Numbered from the stretch's first letter, positions 1-8,724 are shown. The stretch is DNA of 63,822 nucleotides from DASVVT01 sp036386415 (GCA_036386415.1 DASVVT010000043.1:1-63822); one strand, 5' to 3'. Program-made: numbers and translations. Notes: generated from the sequence alone by a model not told the origin.

Positions 1-85
1 GTAGACAGTAGTCAGTAGCCAGTAGAAACGAAAGCACCAAACGCTTTTCTTTCTACTGGCTACTGACTACTGTCTACTGTCTACT
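1..85. repeat. Heptad palindrome, GTAGNCA family
   Basis: The left arm (about 1-27) is a tandem array of the 7-mer GTAGNCA, with the variable base in the order A, T, C going inward. The right arm (about 51-85) is its inverse with one extra unit. The loop holds an A/G-rich tract and its complement. A T6 run follows on the plus strand, so it could also terminate transcription entering from the left. It lies just downstream of dacB. Confidence 0.9.
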
Positions 86-88
86 TTT

Positions 89-1483
89 TTATCTTGCTGG
101 CTCGTACTCGTCCTGGCGTGCGCTGGCCGAATCGAGTTCGGTGTCGGCGAGGCGCATGGCGAGCGTGAGAGGACGATAGTTGAAGGCTGCCGGGCCACCG
201 CGCGTGCTTTGTAGCTGTGTCACCAGGGCGTCCTGGCTCTCGCGGAAGCGCAGCACGTTGCCGCGTTGATTGAAGATGACGAACAGGAGGGTCTCGCCCC
301 TGGCCGTCTGCATCTGCCCGACCAGTGCGCTCGCGCCGCCGTCGGTTCTAATCAGCGTGCCCGTCTTGGCGATCACGCTCCCGCGCGACGGGTAAGAGGT
401 GTAGCGCTTTTTGAGCGTGCCCGGATCAATGCCTGCGACCGGCATGATGTCCGAAGGCTGTAGGCGGTGCTTCGCCAGCTCGTCGCGCAGGGCGCGGAAA
501 ATCTTCATCATGGCGCGCGGCGTCACGCGATTGACGCCGAGGCCGCTCGTCGTAGCAAGCTGTATATCTGCCGGTTTGAGGCCGACCGTCGTATTGATGA
601 CGTGGCGACGCACGCCCTCAGTGCCCCCGAGTGTATCGCCGATGCGCTCGGCCATGAAATTGTTAGAGTAGCAGAGCAGGACTTTGAGGACATCCACGAG
701 CTTGCTCGAACGATGGGTCAGAAGCAGGCGCGCACGCGGCGGCACGGAATCGACGTAGACGGCTCCCATGACGGCGACGCTTGGCACAGTCTGAAGGCTC
801 GCGGTGTCGCCGAGCGACTGGCGCTCTTCGTACCAGTTGCGCGTGGCCGCTGCCGGACGGCGCGCGGCATCCAGCGTATCGTAGAGCACCTCGCCCGAAC
901 GTTGCGTAGACCAGTCGAAGTTCATAGAGAAGCGGGGCGCGACGATCAGGTCGCCCGTCACGGTGCGTATGCCCGCACGGTTCAGCTCGCGCGCGATCAT
1001 GATGGCATGCTCGTAGTGGAATGATGGGTCGCGACCCGAGATGATCAGGTCGCCCGTGATCGTGCCGGTCGCAGCGTTGAACGTACCATCAGTCCACACG
1101 GCTGTGATGAAGCGATGCTCGGGGCCGAAGCTGCGTAGCGCCGAGAGCGCCGTCGCAAGCTTGACGGCTGAAGCGGGATTGAAGGCGACATCTGCCGCCT
1201 GTTCCATGACGGAGCTTCCGTCGAGCGTCTGGACGAGCAGTCCCTGCGTCCTGATGAGCGGCGTCTCGTAGTCCGGCACATATGTGTCCGGGGCAGGGGC
1301 GATGGGCGCAGGCTGCGTGCCCGGCGTCGCAGGGCGCGAGAGAACCGTCGGGCGTGTATAGGTCGGCGGCGGAAGCTGATCTGTGGTTCTTTGCTGAGCC
1401 AGCGCCGCAAGGGGCGCAGTCGTCAGCAGTATGAGGAGGCTGAGGCTAAAAAAGAGTCGCTGCGAGATCACCTGTCGGGTCAT
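89..1483 (-). CDS. dacB: D-alanyl-D-alanine carboxypeptidase/endopeptidase (peptidase S13, PBP4-like)
   Basis: Periplasmic low-molecular-mass penicillin-binding protein that trims or cleaves peptidoglycan cross-links. The three active-site motifs of the serine penicillin-recognising fold are visible: SAVK (S105, K108), SNN (273-275) and KTG (373-375). Residues 1-30 form a signal peptide ending in ALAQ, followed by a Pro-rich linker. The start at 1483 is chosen because GGAGG lies 5 nt upstream and the signal peptide follows directly; the frame stays open about 79 codons further upstream but that extension looks non-coding. The length of 464 aa is normal for DacB. The gene stands alone and is divergent from the Ogg gene. 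Confidence 0.93.
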   Translation of the reverse strand: MTRQVISQRLFFSLSLLILLTTAPLAALAQQRTTDQLPPPTYTRPTVLSRPATPGTQPAPIAPAPDTYVPDYETPLIRTQGLLVQTLDGSSVMEQAADVAFNPASAVKLATALSALRSFGPEHRFITAVWTDGTFNAATGTITGDLIISGRDPSFHYEHAIMIARELNRAGIRTVTGDLIVAPRFSMNFDWSTQRSGEVLYDTLDAARRPAAATRNWYEERQSLGDTASLQTVPSVAVMGAVYVDSVPPRARLLLTHRSSKLVDVLKVLLCYSNNFMAERIGDTLGGTEGVRRHVINTTVGLKPADIQLATTSGLGVNRVTPRAMMKIFRALRDELAKHRLQPSDIMPVAGIDPGTLKKRYTSYPSRGSVIAKTGTLIRTDGGASALVGQMQTARGETLLFVIFNQRGNVLRFRESQDALVTQLQSTRGGPAAFNYRPLTLAMRLADTELDSASARQDEYEPAR

Positions 1484-1828
1484 TCTTTCCTCCATTAAAG
1501 CTCGTCGGGTGAGGGCGCATGATAGCATAACACGTCTTCTTTGCATTCCGAAAATTTGTCGGCCATGAGGAGAGCGCAAGAATCCCTGGCTGAGATGTCT
1601 GTGGGCTATGGTCAGTTGTCCATTTGTTTGAGGACGCACAGGGGCCGCCAGCCAGTCCGTCAGGGAGAGCTTTTGCCGCCGCCCGCGTGTATCCCCTCCC
1701 TCAAGAACCGGCTCAGGCATCCGTGATGCCCGGTCCCTATCGTCACACCGATTGCACGATCTCCGACTATAATTTCTTTGACAACCCTGTCAGCGCGCTC
1801 CTACAATCTGAGGGTCTACATCAAGAGC
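1484..1828. other. Divergent intergenic region dacB / ogg
   Basis: About 345 bases between two divergently transcribed genes. Apart from the dacB ribosome-binding site and the promoter-like pair at 1778-1807, I see no gene, repeat or strong hairpin here. Confidence 0.6.
1778..1807 (+). promoter_or_regulatory. Sigma-70-type promoter upstream of the Ogg glycosylase
   Basis: A perfect -35 box TTGACA (1778-1783) is followed after 18 bp by TACAAT (1802-1807), one mismatch from the -10 consensus. The predicted transcript start near 1814 lies downstream of the TTG at 1778 that opens the longest reading frame, which argues for the internal GTG at 1829 as the real start. Confidence 0.6.
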
Positions 1829-2491
1829 GTGCGACGAGACCACCCACCCGCCACAATTGAAAAGATACGCGCGACGCACCGCGAGCGACGCCAGCAGATT
1901 CGCGCCCGGCTCGCGGAGTTTCGCGAGGTGTGGGCTACTGGATCGGATGCGCTGCTGTGGGAAGAACTGGTCTACTGCATCTTCACGGCGGGCGCATCGG
2001 CGCGTATGGGTCTGCGCTCGATTGAAGCCGTAAGGCCGCTCCTACTGGAAGGCAGCCACGAAGAGATGTCGGTTGCGCTTTCCGGCGTGCATCGTTACCC
2101 GGTGGCGCGCCCCGGCTACATCGTCATCACGCGCGAGTACCTGCGCGAAAATTGTCAGATGCGCCTGCGCGAGCGGCTTGAAGGTTTCACAGACCCGCTC
2201 GCGCGCCGCGACTGGCTGGCGCGCGAGCCGCGCATCAAAGGTCTCGGCTATAAAGAGGCGAGCCACTTCCTGCGCAACGTGGGCTTCAATGGCTACGCCA
2301 TTCTGGACAAGCACATCCTGCGCAGCCTGCATGAGGTGGGGGTCATCGAATCATCTCAGCCGCCCACGACCCGCGCCCGCTACCTGATTGTTGAGGAGCG
2401 GCTCAAAGGATTCGCTGAGGACTTGCGGATCGACTTTGACGAGCTAGACCTGGTGCTCTGGTCTATGAAGACCGGTGAGATTCTTAAATAA
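1829..2491 (+). CDS. ogg: N-glycosylase/DNA lyase, Ogg2 (archaeal-type 8-oxoguanine DNA glycosylase)
   Basis: Base-excision repair enzyme that removes 8-oxoguanine and nicks the strand by beta-elimination. The HhH-GPD core is clear: KGLGYKEASHFLRN with the catalytic lysine (K142 from this start) and ILDKH with the catalytic aspartate (D160). The upstream HRYP..R segment is also typical of the Ogg2 family known from Thermotoga and archaea. From GTG 1829 the protein is 220 aa, close to family length. A TTG at 1778 would add 17 residues but overlaps a good promoter. This type is less common in bacteria than MutM; I infer it is the oxidised-guanine repair enzyme here. Confidence 0.87.
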   Translation: MRRDHPPATIEKIRATHRERRQQIRARLAEFREVWATGSDALLWEELVYCIFTAGASARMGLRSIEAVRPLLLEGSHEEMSVALSGVHRYPVARPGYIVITREYLRENCQMRLRERLEGFTDPLARRDWLAREPRIKGLGYKEASHFLRNVGFNGYAILDKHILRSLHEVGVIESSQPPTTRARYLIVEERLKGFAEDLRIDFDELDLVLWSMKTGEILK

Positions 2492-2587
2492 ATAATGAGA
2501 ATCTCTGAGGATCACAAGCAATAAAGTTGTGGTATAGAAGCAACTACTTGCCGCTCCTGGCTCATCAATGCGACAGGTAGACCCCCA

Positions 2588-4222
2588 ATGCGACTCCATC
2601 TTGCAAAAAACAGAGTGATACGGGCGCGAGCCGGTAGAGTGGTCGCCATCGTTGTGTGCCTCGTCATCGGCGTGGGCATCGCTGCTGCTGCTGAAACGCC
2701 GCTCACGGGGGATAAGACGCGCAGCCGCGCCCAGCGTGCCCTGCGCCAGGGCGAGTACGAGACCGCCGAGAAGCTGTTCCGCGAGCTGCTCGCAATTGAT
2801 GCCAACGACAAAGATGCCCATCTGGGTCTCTGCTTTTCGCTGCTCAAGCGCAGAGACCTGCGCGGCGCATTCGAGCATGCGACGCGCGCCGTCAGTCTCG
2901 ATCCGCGCTCGGCGCGAGCCCACGCTCTGGTCGGGACTGTGGTGCTCTCTTCCGGCGACTTTCGCACGGCGGTCGAAGAGTTCCGCGTGGCACTCAAACT
3001 GAGAGATGATGAAGCGCTGGCCGTCGCCGGACTCGCGATGGTCCATTTTTATGAGAACCGTTTTTACGATAGCTTCTTAGGACTTCAGCGCGCCGCCGCG
3101 CTCGCTCCAGAAGACCCCGATTATCTCTTCAATCTCGCGCAGGCCGCCTCGCGCATCGAACGCTTCAAGGAATCGGCAGATGCTTACGAACGCTTCCTGC
3201 GGGTTGCGCCGCACACGGATGGAGATCGTCGCGAGCGTATTCGCGGCCTGATCAGATTCCTGCGCTACCTGAGCAAGGTCAGCGATCTATATGTGATGGA
3301 GGGGACTGATCACGCCGTTGTGCCCTTCACTGCGGACGATAATCGTCCCGTCATGGAGGTGCGCGTCAATGGTGTGAAAGAGCCGCTCCGCTTTCTGCTC
3401 GACACCGGCTCAGGCATGACCGTCATCTCGGATAAAGCGGCGCAACGTGTGGGAGTGCGCGCCGTCGCACGCGGCGGCGCGGCGCGCGGCATCGGCGGCA
3501 ATGGGCGCTTCGATATTGTGTACGGCTTCCTCTCGTCGCTCGATGTCGGCGGCGCACGCATCCGAAACGTCCCCGTGTACATCCGTCCCTTATTCACTTC
3601 AGGCCTTCCCTTGGACGGCTACATAGGTCTGACGGTCGTCTCCAAGTTCCTCACCACCGTAGATTACGGAGCGCGCATCTTCACCCTTGATCGCCAGCGC
3701 CTGCCGGTTGGTAAGCTTGCGGCGCAGGCGCAGCCGCCATCGGCTGGAGGAGTCGAGATTCCTCTGCGCACGACGCTCGGCGGTTACCTGAGCGGCGAGG
3801 TTCAGCTTGAAGGGATTGACAAGCCGCTTAACTTCATCATCGACACGGGCGCGAGCGTCTCGGTCGTCTCTCAACTGCTCGCCATGCGCGAGGAGATGGA
3901 TCGCTTCGCCAAGACGACGCGGCTGCGCGTCTACGGCGCAGCCGGGGTCGCCGAAGATGTCAAGCTGCTGGTCTTGCCGCGCGTCACCCTGGGCTCTTTC
4001 ATGCGCGAGAGCGTCCCGGCGGTCGTCCTCGATCTCAATCCGATCAACGAGACTTCAGGCTTCGATCAGACCGGCATCATCGGCGGAAATTTCTTGCGCC
4101 ACTTCCGCATCACCTTCGATTTCATGCGCGGCGTGGTGCGCCTCGAACCGTTGAGACGCGCCGCCGCGATGCCGGAACAGAGAAGCGATCCGTCAATTAA
4201 ACCTATCCGAGCTGAACCATGA
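2588..4222 (+). CDS. TPR protein with two tandem retropepsin-like aspartyl protease domains
   Basis: 544 aa. An N-terminal hydrophobic segment (about 18-35) is a signal peptide or anchor. TPR-like helical repeats span about 45-215. Two retropepsin-like domains follow: the first with LLDTGSGMTVIS near 275, the second with IIDTGASVSVVS near 417. Each carries the D-T/S-G active-site motif and a later hydrophobic-GG/GY..G flap-type segment (DGYIGL, GIIGGNFL). Retropepsins act as dimers with one DTG from each half, so a single chain with two copies could form an internal pseudo-dimer; that is inference. The substrate is unknown. The stop overlaps the next gene's ATG by four bases (ATGA), so translation of the PIN gene is probably coupled. 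Confidence 0.85.
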   Translation: MRLHLAKNRVIRARAGRVVAIVVCLVIGVGIAAAAETPLTGDKTRSRAQRALRQGEYETAEKLFRELLAIDANDKDAHLGLCFSLLKRRDLRGAFEHATRAVSLDPRSARAHALVGTVVLSSGDFRTAVEEFRVALKLRDDEALAVAGLAMVHFYENRFYDSFLGLQRAAALAPEDPDYLFNLAQAASRIERFKESADAYERFLRVAPHTDGDRRERIRGLIRFLRYLSKVSDLYVMEGTDHAVVPFTADDNRPVMEVRVNGVKEPLRFLLDTGSGMTVISDKAAQRVGVRAVARGGAARGIGGNGRFDIVYGFLSSLDVGGARIRNVPVYIRPLFTSGLPLDGYIGLTVVSKFLTTVDYGARIFTLDRQRLPVGKLAAQAQPPSAGGVEIPLRTTLGGYLSGEVQLEGIDKPLNFIIDTGASVSVVSQLLAMREEMDRFAKTTRLRVYGAAGVAEDVKLLVLPRVTLGSFMRESVPAVVLDLNPINETSGFDQTGIIGGNFLRHFRITFDFMRGVVRLEPLRRAAAMPEQRSDPSIKPIRAEP

Positions 4223-4698
4223 AGCAGAGCCTTTATCTGGAGACCTCTGTCATCGGCGCTTACCTGGATAACGGCGAGCCCTTTCGTCGCGACCTGACGA
4301 TTCGCTGGTGGGAGCACGAGATGCCTGAGTATCGCGCGGTCGTGTCGCCTCTGGTGACGCGCGAGCTGGAGCGCGTGCCTGAGCCTCATCGCACCGGATA
4401 CTTAAAGCTCGCCCGCCCGCTCGAACAGGTCGAGCTCTCGGACGAGGCGGCGATCCTCGCCGAAGGCTACATCTCACGCGGCATCTTTCATCGCAAGTAC
4501 ATCGCAGACGCGCTGCATGTCGCCATCGCCTCATTCCACAAGATAGATTATCTGGTGACGTGGAACTTCGGACACCTGGCGAACGTGCGCCGACAGGCGC
4601 GCATACGCCTCTTCAACACGGCCGCAGGCTTCTTCGTCCCGATGATCGTCACGCCCGAGTTCCTCGTCTCAGAAGCAACAGAGACGGGCCGGTCATAA
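4219..4698 (+). CDS. PIN-domain ribonuclease, VapC-like toxin
   Basis: 159 aa PIN-domain protein. The first acidic residue (LETSVIGAYLD) and the central acidic pair (ADALHVAIA) are visible, and TWNFGHLAN near residue 115 is the usual last conserved block of this VapC subgroup. Such proteins cut RNA in a metal-dependent way and are held inactive by a partner protein. It overlaps the protease gene by 4 nt. A 76-aa reading frame follows after a palindromic repeat and is its likely antitoxin. In this PIN subgroup the small partner is usually adjacent, but here the toxin comes first. Confidence 0.8.
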   Translation: MKQSLYLETSVIGAYLDNGEPFRRDLTIRWWEHEMPEYRAVVSPLVTRELERVPEPHRTGYLKLARPLEQVELSDEAAILAEGYISRGIFHRKYIADALHVAIASFHKIDYLVTWNFGHLANVRRQARIRLFNTAAGFFVPMIVTPEFLVSEATETGRS

Positions 4699-4774
4699 AT
4701 CGTAAATCGTCACTCCCGGATCGTAAACAGAAGATTTAGTCTTTACGATTTACGATTTACGATTTACGATTAAC
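4695..4774. repeat. Heptad palindrome, TTTACGA family
   Basis: The right arm (4742-4774) has about four tandem TTTACGA units. The left arm (4695-4710) has two inverse units (AAATCGT). It sits between the PIN toxin and its small partner; the toxin's stop codon is at the repeat edge. Confidence 0.88.
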
Positions 4775-4779
4775 GGGTC

Positions 4780-5010
4780 ATGTATCGCAAGCCAAGATTT
4801 CTCGAAGTGCTGCACGCGATCCGCGAGGAGATGTCGCGCGAAGCCGACTATGACGTAGACCTGTTTGCCGAGATGGTGCGTTCGGGCACGCAGCCTACAC
4901 AGGGCGCGGAGCGTCACATACGCGGCTACAAGACGCGCGCGCCGCGCCGCGAGGAAGAAGCGGCTCCAAAAACTACGTCGCCTAGACGACCGAAACGAGC
5001 AGCAAGATAG
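4780..5010 (+). CDS. Small partner of the PIN protein, putative antitoxin
   Basis: 76 aa. The N-terminal half (KPRFLEVLHAIREEM, then ADYDVDLFAEMV) is predicted helical and resembles short proteins often found next to this type of PIN toxin. The C-terminal half is basic and probably disordered. It could be the antitoxin, with the helical region contacting the toxin; no recognisable DNA-binding domain is seen. There is no strong ribosome-binding site because the leader is the palindromic repeat. The stop TAG lies at the edge of the next repeat. Confidence 0.65.
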   Translation: MYRKPRFLEVLHAIREEMSREADYDVDLFAEMVRSGTQPTQGAERHIRGYKTRAPRREEEAAPKTTSPRRPKRAAR

Positions 5011-5085
5011 GATGTCAGATACTAGATGTCAGATGCTGGACGATCCGTTAAACTGACATCCAGCATCTGGCATCTGACCTCTGAA
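5010..5085. repeat. Heptad palindrome, AGATGNC family
   Basis: Left arm 5010-5040 (AGATGTC, AGATACT, AGATGTC, AGATGCT) and right arm 5055-5085 with the inverse units. The unit is 7 bp with substitutions. It lies between two co-directional genes. Confidence 0.85.
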
Positions 5086-5090
5086 TTTTT

Positions 5091-5879
5091 ATGGATGTGA
5101 CATTCGAAACCATAGGGCTCGAAGTGCCGAGCGAGAAGGCTTTTAATCATCTGGCTCAGCGCGCGGGCGATCAAGGCGAGCCGACGCAGCTCTCGCGTCG
5201 CGGCGCTGTGCTGCACGGGCGCTGCTGGAAACTGGGCGAGGGCCTGGAAGTCTGGACGGTGCTTTACGAATCCGGCACGGGCGACATCTTTTACGCCGAT
5301 TGCCGTCCGGGCTTTCGCGCGCGCTACACGCAGCGCATCAGCCCCTGGGCGCTCACCGAATACGACGAAGAGGGGGAAGCCGTCATTCACGGCTACTCGG
5401 ATGGGACGGACACGGAAGTCCTTTTCGAGTTGCAGAATCTGACGGAGGTCGGCGCTGCCGGGTTTCGCGCCCCAGCCTTGCATGTCGGCCTCTGCGGGCT
5501 GGCGTATCGCGCGCGCGTCTGCGAGCGTGCGGCCAAAACGCGCTGGGAGCCGCTCGAAAAGTATGCGCCGACGCGCGCCGCGCATGAAAACGATTGGAGC
5601 CTGGCGGGGCGCGTCATCGCTTATAAGCCCCTGCGCAATCCGCTCTCAGGCAGCGAACTCTACTGGATCTATCTCGATCTCGAACGGTTGAGGCTCGAAG
5701 TGCTCGTCAATCGCCGCGCGCTCAGAGGAGGCGCGCTCACCACGGGCGCAACCCTTTCGGCGGAAGTCTGGTTACAGGGACATGTGCTCGATGAACGCGC
5801 TCTGCGCTCTCGCTACGAAGGCGTCGATCTGGCCTACGCGACCAGCGCCTTCTGGGCTAATTTGAAGAGGAAGAATTGA
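5091..5879 (+). CDS. Conserved hypothetical protein, 262 aa
   Basis: I do not recognise a family. No signal peptide or membrane segment is seen; the sequence is acidic and aromatic with mixed alpha/beta character and no cysteine cluster. Codon use and composition match the neighbours, so it looks like a genuine resident gene. It is flanked on both sides by heptad palindromes (5010-5085 and 5883-5974) and lies between the toxin pair and a lytic transglycosylase. The ATG follows a T-rich stretch with no clear ribosome-binding site. Confidence 0.7.
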   Translation: MDVTFETIGLEVPSEKAFNHLAQRAGDQGEPTQLSRRGAVLHGRCWKLGEGLEVWTVLYESGTGDIFYADCRPGFRARYTQRISPWALTEYDEEGEAVIHGYSDGTDTEVLFELQNLTEVGAAGFRAPALHVGLCGLAYRARVCERAAKTRWEPLEKYAPTRAAHENDWSLAGRVIAYKPLRNPLSGSELYWIYLDLERLRLEVLVNRRALRGGALTTGATLSAEVWLQGHVLDERALRSRYEGVDLAYATSAFWANLKRKN

Positions 5880-5882
5880 AAC

Positions 5883-5974
5883 GGTAGTCAGTAGACAGTA
5901 GTCAGTAGTCAGTAGAAAAGAAAGACGGTTGAAGCTTTTCCTACTGACTACTGTCTACTGTCTACTGTCTACTG
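5883..5974. repeat. Heptad palindrome, GTAGNCA family
   Basis: Left arm 5883-5918 with about five GTAGNCA units; right arm 5940-5974 with the inverse units. The loop includes AAAGAAAGAC and AAGCTTTTC. It lies immediately upstream of the transglycosylase start. Confidence 0.92.
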
Positions 5975-5981
5975 GCAAACA

Positions 5982-6671
5982 ATGAAACGTCTCGTCCCAA
6001 TCATCCTCATACTTCTCATCATCAGCGCCGTCGGCCTCTACTATTTCAATCAATACTGGATTCATCGTTACGACGCTGTGATCGCGCGCCAGGCCGGGAT
6101 TTACCGCCTTGATCCTGATCTGGTGTGGAGCGTCGTCTATGAGGAGACATACTTTCGCCCGTGGAAGATCGGGGGCGATGGTGAGATCGGCTTGATGCAG
6201 GTGACGCCGACGGTCGGGCGCGAATGGGCTGCGGAGACGGGCATGCGTGATCTTGAACGCCAGATGGCGCGCGATCCGGTGGCGGTGCTGCGCGAGCCGG
6301 AGCGCAACATACAGATCGGCTGCTGGTATCTTGAGAAACTCTGGGAAGAATATCGCGACACGCCGGGCGCGGAGGCGCGCATGATCGCCGGCTACAATGC
6401 CGGGCCGAGCCGCGCTGCCGATTGGAATCGCACGGCCAACGGCGCTCGCCCGCTCACGACCGAAGAGTTCATCGCGCGCATAGACATTCCTTCGACGCGC
6501 GCCTACGTCACGTCAATCCTCGAACGCTACCGCAAGCTGAAAAAGCAGAAGGCAGGAAGCGGCACACGCAACGCCGTCGGCAGAAAGCAGGAGGCGTTAG
6601 AGATCAAGCTGCTTTTTCTACCTACAGCTTTCCGCCTGCGGCCCTCTGTTCTCACGGGGGCGCAACCTTGA
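5982..6671 (+). CDS. Membrane-anchored lytic transglycosylase (SLT domain)
   Basis: Peptidoglycan-cleaving enzyme facing the periplasm. A single N-terminal membrane segment (about 4-24) is followed by an SLT lysozyme-like domain: YEETYFRP with the catalytic Glu, GEIGLMQVTP, and AGYNAGP. The core ends near residue 190. The last 40 residues are not typical of the family and are encoded by a palindromic repeat (6543-6655), so the tail has been rewritten by the insertion. The stop TGA overlaps the TTG start of the exporter gene, indicating coupling. Confidence 0.88.
   Translation: MKRLVPIILILLIISAVGLYYFNQYWIHRYDAVIARQAGIYRLDPDLVWSVVYEETYFRPWKIGGDGEIGLMQVTPTVGREWAAETGMRDLERQMARDPVAVLREPERNIQIGCWYLEKLWEEYRDTPGAEARMIAGYNAGPSRAADWNRTANGARPLTTEEFIARIDIPSTRAYVTSILERYRKLKKQKAGSGTRNAVGRKQEALEIKLLFLPTAFRLRPSVLTGAQP
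6543..6655. repeat. Heptad-like palindrome inside the transglycosylase C-terminus (GCAGAAA family)
   Basis: Imperfect tandem units like GCAGAAG/GCAGGAA (6543-6597) face inverse units such as CTTTCCGCCTGC (6609-6655). Related sequence occurs in the loop of the element at 36587-36729. Here the element lies within coding sequence and is translated. Confidence 0.65.
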
Positions 6672-8056
6672 CGTATCGCCAACTGCTCAGGGGGAATGCG
6701 GATTTTCGTCGCCTGTGGACGGGGCAGGTCGTTTCAGAGATCGGCGACTGGCTCAATAACATCGCCGTGCTCGCCTTAACGATTCAGCTTGCGGGCGCAG
6801 GGCATGAAGGGCGCGCGATTGCGCTCTACGCCATTGCGCGACACCTGCCGCTATTTCTGTTCGGCCCGGTGGCGGGCGTCATCGTTGATCGAACGGACAG
6901 GCGGCGTGTGATGATCCTGGCGGACATCGCGCGCGCCATCCTCGCGCTCGGTTTCCTGCTGGCGAGAAGCTCCGCCGAGCTGCCTGTGATCTATCTGGTA
7001 GGAGCGTCGCTCTTCTCCATCTCGGCCTTCTTCAATGTCGCCAAGCGAGCCGCGATTCCGAATATGGTCTCAGGGGCGGACGAGCTTCTGACGGCCAACT
7101 CACTCTCGTCTTCCACGACCGCCGCGACGATTGCCGTCGGCTCGGCGCTCGGCGGCATCGTCGCTACCCTGACGGGACGCGACGTGGTCTTTATACTCAA
7201 CGCCCTGACGTTTATCGTTTCGGCGTTGATGATCCGCCGTATACGCGCGCACACGCGACAAACGCATGAAGAGGCGCTAATGCCCGCCGTTGGTGTTGAG
7301 ACTTTGAGCGAGACGCCTGCCACGCGTCATGGTCTACGTGCTCGTCCGCGTCTTCTGCGCGGCGTGCTACGTCATATGGTCTTAGATTTTCGTGAAGGCT
7401 TGCGCTACGTGCGTCGCAATGATCTGCTCGCTTCGATCTTCATAGTCGCCGCCGGATGGGGGCTGGGCAATGGAGTGGCGCGCTCGCTCTACAGCATCTT
7501 CGGCGCGCGCCTCGGCCAGGCGGCGGTGGGCGGATGGATTGCGCGCCCCACCGATTTTGGAAACTCGGTGCTATATTCTGCGATGGGATTGGGCGGCGTG
7601 CTGGGCGCATTGGTCGTTCGTCGCTTCGACGCCGGGGCGGAAAGCAGGCTCGCCTCGCGCATGGGACGCTCGATCATCTTCGACGGGTGCAGCCTCGCGC
7701 TCTTTGCGCTGATGCCGAGCCTGTGGAGCGCGGCGCTCGTGCTCATCTTCCGCGAGGTCAACTATACTTTGTGGAAGACGGCGCAGACGACCATTATGAT
7801 GACTCGCATGGATGACGCTTACGGGGGGCGCGTCTTCGCCTCCTACGAAACATTGACGACGCTGATGATGACGGGCTCAATGCTGGCTTCGGGTGTGGCC
7901 GCAGACGTCTACGGCATCAAGCCTGTGACGGCCACGGGCGGCATCATCATCGCGCTCTCCGGTCTGCTCTGGTTCGTGCTGCGCGGGCGGCGGCGCGCCA
8001 TCAACGGCGAGAGCGCGGAGAAAGCACAGAGAGGCGCGGAAGGGCTTTCATCTTGA
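6668..8056 (+). CDS. MFS transporter (MFS_3, EntS-like exporter)
   Basis: Inner-membrane transporter of about 12 membrane segments. The opening LLRGNADFRRLWTGQVVSEI and the early GDWLNNIAVLAL helix are characteristic of the MFS_3 group, whose known members export siderophores or antibiotics. VDRTDRRRVMI is the typical loop between helices 2 and 3. The TTG at 6668 is chosen: a GGGGG tract precedes it, it overlaps the upstream stop, and the protein then begins at the conserved first residues (462 aa). The substrate cannot be told. It overlaps the MgtC-like gene by four bases. Confidence 0.85.
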   Translation: MTYRQLLRGNADFRRLWTGQVVSEIGDWLNNIAVLALTIQLAGAGHEGRAIALYAIARHLPLFLFGPVAGVIVDRTDRRRVMILADIARAILALGFLLARSSAELPVIYLVGASLFSISAFFNVAKRAAIPNMVSGADELLTANSLSSSTTAATIAVGSALGGIVATLTGRDVVFILNALTFIVSALMIRRIRAHTRQTHEEALMPAVGVETLSETPATRHGLRARPRLLRGVLRHMVLDFREGLRYVRRNDLLASIFIVAAGWGLGNGVARSLYSIFGARLGQAAVGGWIARPTDFGNSVLYSAMGLGGVLGALVVRRFDAGAESRLASRMGRSIIFDGCSLALFALMPSLWSAALVLIFREVNYTLWKTAQTTIMMTRMDDAYGGRVFASYETLTTLMMTGSMLASGVAADVYGIKPVTATGGIIIALSGLLWFVLRGRRRAINGESAEKAQRGAEGLSS

Positions 8057-8724
8057 GTGAACTCTCACCAAATATGTTGATCGTGCTCAAGCTGCTGCTC
8101 AGTATGCTGTGCGGCGGCGCGATAGGCATCGAGCGCGAGTTGAGCCGCAAGCCTGCGGGTTTGCGCACGAACGTGCTGATCGCCATGTCCGCCACTCTGT
8201 TGATGATCACCTCAAGGCACATCAGCGGGGGCGCGCCCTACACAGACCCTGCACGCCTCGTCGCGCAGGTTGTCGTCGGCGTCGGCTTTATCGGCGGGGG
8301 CGTGATCATCCAATCGCGCGGCTCCGTGACGGGGCTGACCACAGCCGCGACGATCTTCATCGTGACCGCCGTCGGCATCAGTATCGGTGAGGGGATGTTC
8401 GGCGCGGCGCTCTTGACCACCCTGCTCATTATCTTCGTCCTCGTCCTGCTGCGCCGCGCCGAGCGGGGCATCCTGCGTCGTCGCCGTCTCTATCACTATT
8501 CGTTCAAGACGCGCGACCCGGCCTCTGCTCTCGCCAGCCTGCTCGATCTGCTTGAGACTGAAGGCATGCGCCTGGATGATTTCAGCATCAAGGATATGGG
8601 TCAGGACGAACATCAGGTCAGCCTCAGCGTGGTCACATCGCTGGACGGAAACAGCCGCCTCATTAAGAGCTTGCCGCAACTGGGAACGGGACTGGACACA
8701 TCGACGCACGATGAGATGGAATGA
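8053..8724 (+). CDS. MgtC/SapB family membrane protein
   Basis: 223 aa. The N-terminal MgtC domain has four or five membrane helices with the signature GGAIGIERELSRKPAGLRT and GVGFIGGGVI. A soluble C-terminal domain of about 80 residues follows an Arg-rich linker. MgtC proteins are linked to growth at low magnesium and acid stress, and some inhibit the F-ATPase; the exact role here is unknown. The TTG start overlaps the stop of the MFS gene, so transglycosylase, exporter and MgtC form a tightly coupled three-gene operon. Confidence 0.88.
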   Translation: MSELSPNMLIVLKLLLSMLCGGAIGIERELSRKPAGLRTNVLIAMSATLLMITSRHISGGAPYTDPARLVAQVVVGVGFIGGGVIIQSRGSVTGLTTAATIFIVTAVGISIGEGMFGAALLTTLLIIFVLVLLRRAERGILRRRRLYHYSFKTRDPASALASLLDLLETEGMRLDDFSIKDMGQDEHQVSLSVVTSLDGNSRLIKSLPQLGTGLDTSTHDEME

